The translations under genes and the position numbers were made by a program. A stretch of 64,000 nucleotides of DNA from Cyclobacteriaceae bacterium YHN15 (GTDB lineage Bacteria; Bacteroidota; Bacteroidia; Cytophagales; Cyclobacteriaceae), in assembly GCA_003797895.1 (NCBI GenBank), contig RKQB01000009.1:1-64000 (forward strand), given 5' to 3'. Shown here piece by piece: positions 59,676 through 64,000 of the stretch. Numbering within the stretch: the first letter of the stretch is position 1; each line of letters opens with the position of its first letter. The notes beneath the pieces were generated by a model, which was not told the origin of the DNA, did not search any database, and saw only the letters and a program-made list of their open reading frames with translations.

Positions 59676-62072
59676 CTAAAATAGAATTTTTATTCCTGCA
59701 AGGAAGTTGGTTCCAGCCTGTGGATAAAAGAAATTTTCAGTGACCAATTCCCTACTTCCTGCACCTTCGGAAGGCACAAAGTAACTGAAGGTATACCCAT
59801 TGGGTTCATAAAGTTGGTTGAAGACATTATTAATCAATAAGGTAAGTTCCATATTCTTTACAAATCTAGGCCTTACCGCATAATTGAACCGTAAATCGGT
59901 CGTCCAAAATGCATTCAGTTTCCGATTTTCATTCTGGGTATTATCCAGAAATTGACTGCCAACATATTTATTCAAAAGACTTATTTCCAAATTTTTGACG
60001 GGTCTGTAGTCCAAAATAGCCGCGGCCACAACATTTGGTGAAAATGCAATATCCGTATTGGTATGGATAATCAACTCCTGACTGAAGTCTGATCCGGAAT
60101 AATCATCCAGGTACTCCTGAAATTCTGCAATTTTATTCCTGCTCAAGGCAAAATTTCCTCCCAAAGTGACTTTTGGGGAAAGCATATAGGCAGCATCGAA
60201 TTCAATCCCCAAACGGTAAGATTCTTCCACATTATCCCTTACATAAGCGCCCACATCATTCAATTGACCTGTCAATACCAATTGGTCTCGGTATTTCATA
60301 TAATAAAGATTCCCACTATAGCTAAATCCTTTGCCCTGCGCTTTGAAACCTGCTTCAATATTTTGAAGATTCTCAGGTTTGGGTGCTCTATCCACAATAG
60401 GAGAATCTGTAAAATCTCTCCTGACTGGTTCACGGTTAGCAACAGCATAGGAAGCATACCAGGATTTACCTTCTCCGATTTGATAGGTTAATCCGAATTT
60501 CGGATTGAAGAAATTATAAGTTACTTCTCCCGAAATATCCCTTTGGTCATTATTGATTCCGACAAAGCTATAATCAATTTTCCTCCACTGAAGATCTCCA
60601 AATAGGAAAAGTCCCTTACTTGCTTCATAGGTTCCTTTTGCATATAAGTTATAATCATCTTTGATGGCATTATTATCATAATATAGGTCCCTGATATTGT
60701 TGGTGCCCGCATATTGCATCCAGATAATCTCTCCAAAATGATCTCCGTCATATCTATTGGCTCCGCCACCAAACGAGGCATCCCATCTACCATCATCGGA
60801 GATATAATTCAATGAAAAAACTCCTCCATAAAAATCATTGTCCAGCCATCTTCTTCGAATGATATCCATCCTTGCTATTGAGGTTTCTCCAACTACAACC
60901 GGTTCCAATCCATAGTTGCTCAATCTGTCATTTGGGCGAAACTGTTCAAAAAAGCCTCTCCCATAGGTATAGTGTAATGCAGCATTTGCTTTCCAATTAC
61001 TTCCTAATTGTCCTGTGTAAATCAATTGATAATGATCTTGTTTATAATCATCTACTTGATTGTCATAAGTATAAGGATTAAAGGTTCTGTTGGTGGACAA
61101 AAGATTCTCAGGCACTCCTTCCCAGGCCTGGTAGGTCACTTCAGCGCCGGAAAAAACATTTAGTTTTACCATATGATTCTCTCCGTAATACCCTCCGGAT
61201 AGAAAATAAGATCTTAAGTCGGAACTTGCCCGGTCAATATATCCATCTGAGCTGATCTGGGAAAGTCTTGCATCAAAGGCCCATTTGTTGTTGATCAATC
61301 CTGTTCCAACTTTCACCATATTTCTTCGGGTGTTAAAAGAGCCAAAAGAGTTGTCAATCTCTCCAAATGCCTCCTCCTGTTTGGTGTCAGTCTGTATATT
61401 CAGACTGGCACCAAATGTGGCCGCCCCATTGGTAGAGGTACCTACCCCTCTTTGAATCTGAATGTTGTCTACAGAGGACGCGAAATCCGGCATATTTACC
61501 CAAAACACTCCATGGGATTCCGCATCATTAAGCGGAATTCCATTGACAGTGACATTGATTCTGGTCTGATCAGAACCTCTGATTCTCAATCCGGTATATC
61601 CTACACCAGCTCCTGCATCGGAAAAAGTAACCACAGAAGGTGTGAAATTGAGCAATATGGGAAGATCCTGCCCTAAGTTAAGTTTGGCAATATCGGATTT
61701 GTCCACTTTGGAAAATGTCGTTGGGGTCTTATCTGTCGCCCTCGTAGCATAGACGATAAATTCCTCTGTCAATAAACTGCTCGGAATCAACATGACTTCC
61801 ATCAATTCCGCATTTGGAAGAGAAACCTCCTTGGAAAAGCTCTCAAAACCCAAATAACTCACCCTTAAGGTATAGTTCCCATCAGGGATATTCCTGATCT
61901 GGAAATTCCCTTGAAGGTCAGTGGTCGACCCCCTTCCAGTTCCAACCAAAATTACATTGGCTCCAACCAGTTCTTCTCCTGTGCTGCTTTTTACATAGCC
62001 ACGCAAATTGGATTGGCCGAATGCAGCAAAGCCTACCAGCCCAAAAGCCAGTACAATCAATAACTTTTTCAT
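59676..62072 (-). CDS. TonB-dependent outer-membrane receptor under TPP riboswitch control
   Basis: 798 residues. Signal peptide 1-19, carboxypeptidase-regulatory-like domain (about 22-95, LRGYVKSSTGEELVGANVILVGTGRGSTTD), plug domain (about 115-225, with LRIRGSDQTRINVTVNGIPLND) and a 22-strand barrel ending NFLAGIKILF. The mRNA begins with a TPP riboswitch, so it is predicted to import thiamin or a precursor or relative across the outer membrane. A thiamin-regulated TonB receptor class is known in Bacteroidota. No SusD partner is adjacent. A stable GGCC-GAAA-GGCC hairpin lies between riboswitch and gene. Confidence 0.95.
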   Translation of the reverse strand: MKKLLIVLAFGLVGFAAFGQSNLRGYVKSSTGEELVGANVILVGTGRGSTTDLQGNFQIRNIPDGNYTLRVSYLGFESFSKEVSLPNAELMEVMLIPSSLLTEEFIVYATRATDKTPTTFSKVDKSDIAKLNLGQDLPILLNFTPSVVTFSDAGAGVGYTGLRIRGSDQTRINVTVNGIPLNDAESHGVFWVNMPDFASSVDNIQIQRGVGTSTNGAATFGASLNIQTDTKQEEAFGEIDNSFGSFNTRRNMVKVGTGLINNKWAFDARLSQISSDGYIDRASSDLRSYFLSGGYYGENHMVKLNVFSGAEVTYQAWEGVPENLLSTNRTFNPYTYDNQVDDYKQDHYQLIYTGQLGSNWKANAALHYTYGRGFFEQFRPNDRLSNYGLEPVVVGETSIARMDIIRRRWLDNDFYGGVFSLNYISDDGRWDASFGGGANRYDGDHFGEIIWMQYAGTNNIRDLYYDNNAIKDDYNLYAKGTYEASKGLFLFGDLQWRKIDYSFVGINNDQRDISGEVTYNFFNPKFGLTYQIGEGKSWYASYAVANREPVRRDFTDSPIVDRAPKPENLQNIEAGFKAQGKGFSYSGNLYYMKYRDQLVLTGQLNDVGAYVRDNVEESYRLGIEFDAAYMLSPKVTLGGNFALSRNKIAEFQEYLDDYSGSDFSQELIIHTNTDIAFSPNVVAAAILDYRPVKNLEISLLNKYVGSQFLDNTQNENRKLNAFWTTDLRFNYAVRPRFVKNMELTLLINNVFNQLYEPNGYTFSYFVPSEGAGSRELVTENFFYPQAGTNFLAGIKILF

Positions 62073-62267
62073 GCTTTTTTTAATAATCTACCGAATCCTC
62101 GGTATTTGGTTAAACATCAGAAAATCAAGGGGTGATTTTCTGTTTTTTGTTTACCCTTTTTCAATTAAAACCAATCCGTTTTTTTGCATGTAAGACCCAA
62201 CTAACAACAATTGGTGACTTTTCGTCTCAGGCCTTTCGGCCTATTCTGGATTAGTGATTTAATTGAA

Positions 62268-62353
62268 CTCTCATTTCCCTTCGCCGGCACTACCCGGATC
62301 AGGTATTATGGGTATGATCTCAGCCCGTTATTTTAAAAGGCACCCCTAATGAT
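62268..62353 (-). promoter_or_regulatory. TPP riboswitch (THI element)
   Basis: Minus strand, in order: TCATTAGGGGTGCC, GGGCTGAGA, ACCC, ACCTGATCCGGGTAGTGCC, GGCGAAGGGAA, closed by a five-base stem TCATT/AATGA. These are the conserved thiamin pyrophosphate aptamer blocks in the right order. It lies about 195 bases before the start codon of the TonB receptor. A GGCC/GAAA/GGCC tetraloop hairpin (about 62229-62243) and a CAGAAAATCA/TGATTTTCTG hairpin (62121-62145) in between could be the expression platform; neither has a good T-tract. Confidence 0.95.
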
Positions 62354-62361
62354 CTTGGATA

Positions 62362-62392
62362 CGAAGGTAGACTAGAGGAATTAAAAAAACAA
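62362..62392 (-). promoter_or_regulatory. promoter of the TPP-regulated receptor gene
   Basis: Minus strand: TTG (62390-62392), 20 bases, TACCTTCG (62362-62369), one mismatch from TAnnTTTG. Start near 62358, a few bases before the aptamer. Confidence 0.65.
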
Positions 62393-62451
62393 GGAACCGG
62401 GGGAGAATGGATAATTAAGAATGATGAATTAAAAAAAGGAAATCAACAATA

Positions 62452-62518
62452 AAACAAAAAAATAAGGTGTGCGATAAGTATCTAATGTATTATACAACAG
62501 AATCTTATCAGACACCTT
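62452..62518 (-). terminator. terminator between desaturase and receptor genes
   Basis: Minus-strand arms AAGGTGTctGATAAG and CTTATCgcACACCTT (62464-62518, two mismatches) followed by ATTTTTTTG. Closer to the desaturase stop lies a second 14-bp perfect hairpin (62535-62566). Confidence 0.65.
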
Positions 62519-62569
62519 AAATATTATATTTTTCAAAATAAGGGATATAGAAATATCCCTTATTTTTTT

Positions 62570-63634
62570 TTATTCTCTTCCCAGATGCCTCAAATGGTTC
62601 ACGTGAGAAGCGAATGCGTAGCGCATTTTGGGATGCTCTATATAGGGAATCCCATATTCCATGCAGGTTTCCTTAATAATCTTACTGATAGCTGGATAAT
62701 GGATATGCGATATATTGGGAAATAAATGATGCTCTATTTGAAAATTGAGACCTCCGATAAACCAGGACAAAATCTTATTTCTGGTTGCAAAGTTGGCCGT
62801 TGTTTTTAACTGATGCACTGCCCAATCATCTTCCAATCTATTGGTGGTCTTATCCAATATAGGGAATGATGTCTCCTCAAGTACATGCGCTAACTGAAAT
62901 ACTGTGCTCAGAATAACCCCAGTGGCAAGCCCAAATAAAAGAAACCCGATCAACCATGGCATAAATCCTAACATATATATAGGAACGAAGACAAACAGAA
63001 ACAAATGCAACACTTTGAATCCCCAAAAGGAAATATGTTCCGCAAGGTTCATTTTGCTTATAGGCGTTTCACCAACTTTCCTGGTTACATACTTTTTATA
63101 ATCAGTAAAAAACACCCAATAGAAGTAAAGAATGGAATATACCAACATAAAATACCAATGTTGAAAACGATGGACTTTGTATCTTTTTTGGGTAGGCCCT
63201 AACCTTAAAAAAGCTCCTGCATTCAAATCGTCATCGTGCTCATCTATATTGGTAAATGAATGGTGGGCCACGTTATGCTTGGTTTTCCACATGAATACAT
63301 TGGCTCCAAGGAAATTTATTGTAATGCCGGCCAATTCATTGACCCACTTTTTTCGGCTAAAGCTACCATGTGCCCCATCATGCATGACATTGAAGCCGAT
63401 GGTAGCGGTAAGTCCTCCCAAAATAATGGCTTCAAATATAGCTATTTGCCAAATGGGAGTGAAGAAAACCAAATGTACATATACTCCAATAAAAGCGATC
63501 AGCAATACACTGGCTTTAAGATAGAGTGAATAGTTACCGGTTTGTTTTAAATTTTTTTCTGAGAAATAATTTTTGATTCTCGCTTTCAGATCTGCGTGAA
63601 AGGAGCTTGCTGCTTGGAATCTAGGCGGACGCAT
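62570..63634 (-). CDS. membrane fatty acid desaturase (linoleoyl-CoA/acyl-CoA type)
   Basis: 354 residues. Introduces double bonds in acyl chains with a di-iron centre. The three histidine boxes are present: HDGAH (about 111-115), HNVAHH (about 144-149) and QIEHH (about 306-310). The third box with Gln is typical of the front-end branch, annotated in Bacteroidota as acyl-CoA or linoleoyl-CoA desaturase. Four to six membrane segments. No cytochrome b5 domain is fused. Probably involved in membrane fluidity. Monocistronic, with a possible TAACTTTA -7 element at about 63697-63704. Confidence 0.92.
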   Translation of the reverse strand: MRPPRFQAASSFHADLKARIKNYFSEKNLKQTGNYSLYLKASVLLIAFIGVYVHLVFFTPIWQIAIFEAIILGGLTATIGFNVMHDGAHGSFSRKKWVNELAGITINFLGANVFMWKTKHNVAHHSFTNIDEHDDDLNAGAFLRLGPTQKRYKVHRFQHWYFMLVYSILYFYWVFFTDYKKYVTRKVGETPISKMNLAEHISFWGFKVLHLFLFVFVPIYMLGFMPWLIGFLLFGLATGVILSTVFQLAHVLEETSFPILDKTTNRLEDDWAVHQLKTTANFATRNKILSWFIGGLNFQIEHHLFPNISHIHYPAISKIIKETCMEYGIPYIEHPKMRYAFASHVNHLRHLGRE

Positions 63635-63856
63635 GTAATTAATTTAATGAATAATTTAGAAGTCAGAACGGGTGATCGTCCGACATTCTTTCTCTAAAGT
63701 TACGGTAAATATTCCGTGTATTTTTACAACATGGCAAAACAAAAGCTTTTTTAAAGCTTATTTAACAAATTTTACCATTTTATGGCTTCTAATAAAATAA
63801 TGCCGGGATTAATTATTCCTTCATTTTACTGAAATAACAGATTCCAAAAACTGAAA

Positions 63857-64000
63857 TCATCTCCTTAGAAACCGATCAATTGCTTCAATGCTTTTCTGGA
63901 GCCTTTCTTCTTGAGAACCTGAAATATTTTCAAATGGGACGCCGGTTTCTTCAATTAATCTCAAATACCAGTCAAAAAAGTGCCGTCTCATCTGAGGATG
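63857..64000 (-). CDS. C-terminal end of a NadR-like ATPase/kinase (partial)
   Basis: The last 47 codons of a gene entering from the right. The end (HFFDWYLRLIEETGVPFENISGSQEERLQKSIEAIDRFL) resembles the C-terminal part of the AAA/NadR ribosylnicotinamide kinase family in Bacteroidota: aromatic YLRLIEE then ISGSQEERLQKA-like. The TGA is at 63857-63859. Too little is visible for a firm name. The 63635-63856 gap before it contains only the desaturase upstream region. Confidence 0.55.
   Translation of the reverse strand, partial: HPQMRRHFFDWYLRLIEETGVPFENISGSQEERLQKSIEAIDRFLRR

Overview
The window looks like a chromosomal segment from a Bacteroidota bacterium, most likely of the order Cytophagales (Cyclobacteriaceae or Algoriphagus-like; this rank is inferred). 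The reasons are: secreted proteins ending in type IX secretion (T9SS) C-terminal domains, promoters of the TTTG-N19/20-TAnnTTTG type, almost no Shine-Dalgarno sites, a SusC-like TonB-dependent receptor, Na+-NQR subunit F, DUF4252 proteins, and an AccD without the zinc-finger cysteines. There is no sign of a prophage, plasmid or CRISPR array.

Layout. 1-3.9 kb: a lipoprotein prolyl oligopeptidase, an NTF2-like secreted protein and a REP-associated IS200-type transposase between clusters of short palindromes. 4.1-16.7 kb: an array of seven secreted proteins sharing a C-terminal module of about 190 residues but with unrelated or differently sized N-terminal parts; the gaps between them hold decayed repeats. 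17-27.8 kb: housekeeping genes, mostly on the minus strand: rho, recO, tdk, a 2Fe-2S ferredoxin, then the rod-shape operon mreB-mreC-mreD-mrdA-rodA. 28-32.7 kb: rimP-nusA-infB. 33-38 kb: small envelope proteins, an outer-membrane barrel paired with a vanadium-haloperoxidase/PAP2 lipoprotein, and cstA. 38.3-45 kb: accD, a stand-alone nqrF, an operon of an arginase-fold protein, a cytochrome b5-like mini-protein, a sugar kinase and murQ, then a pseudouridine synthase. 45-48.5 kb: a secreted protein, an ECF sigma/anti-sigma/DUF4252 operon and tRNA-Phe. 48.5-53.7 kb: an HdrC/HdrB-like iron-sulfur pair and a PorE-like OmpA lipoprotein. 53.9-64 kb: a threonine dehydratase-like enzyme, an M23 peptidase, coaX, a GNAT, a RES/Xre toxin-antitoxin module coupled to an SDR, a TPP-riboswitch-controlled TonB receptor, a fatty acid desaturase and the end of a NadR-like gene.

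Connections: the PorE-like protein could belong to the machinery that exports the seven T9SS-type proteins. MurQ and the adjacent kinase suggest muropeptide sugar recycling, matching the cell-wall genes elsewhere in the window. The least explained features are the T9SS module array, arrays of degenerate 7-bp repeats that begin at or near stop codons, a perfect hairpin in the rimP-nusA-infB leader, and the toxin-antitoxin-SDR operon with a promoter that predicts a leaderless mRNA. All alignments and counts here were done by eye.
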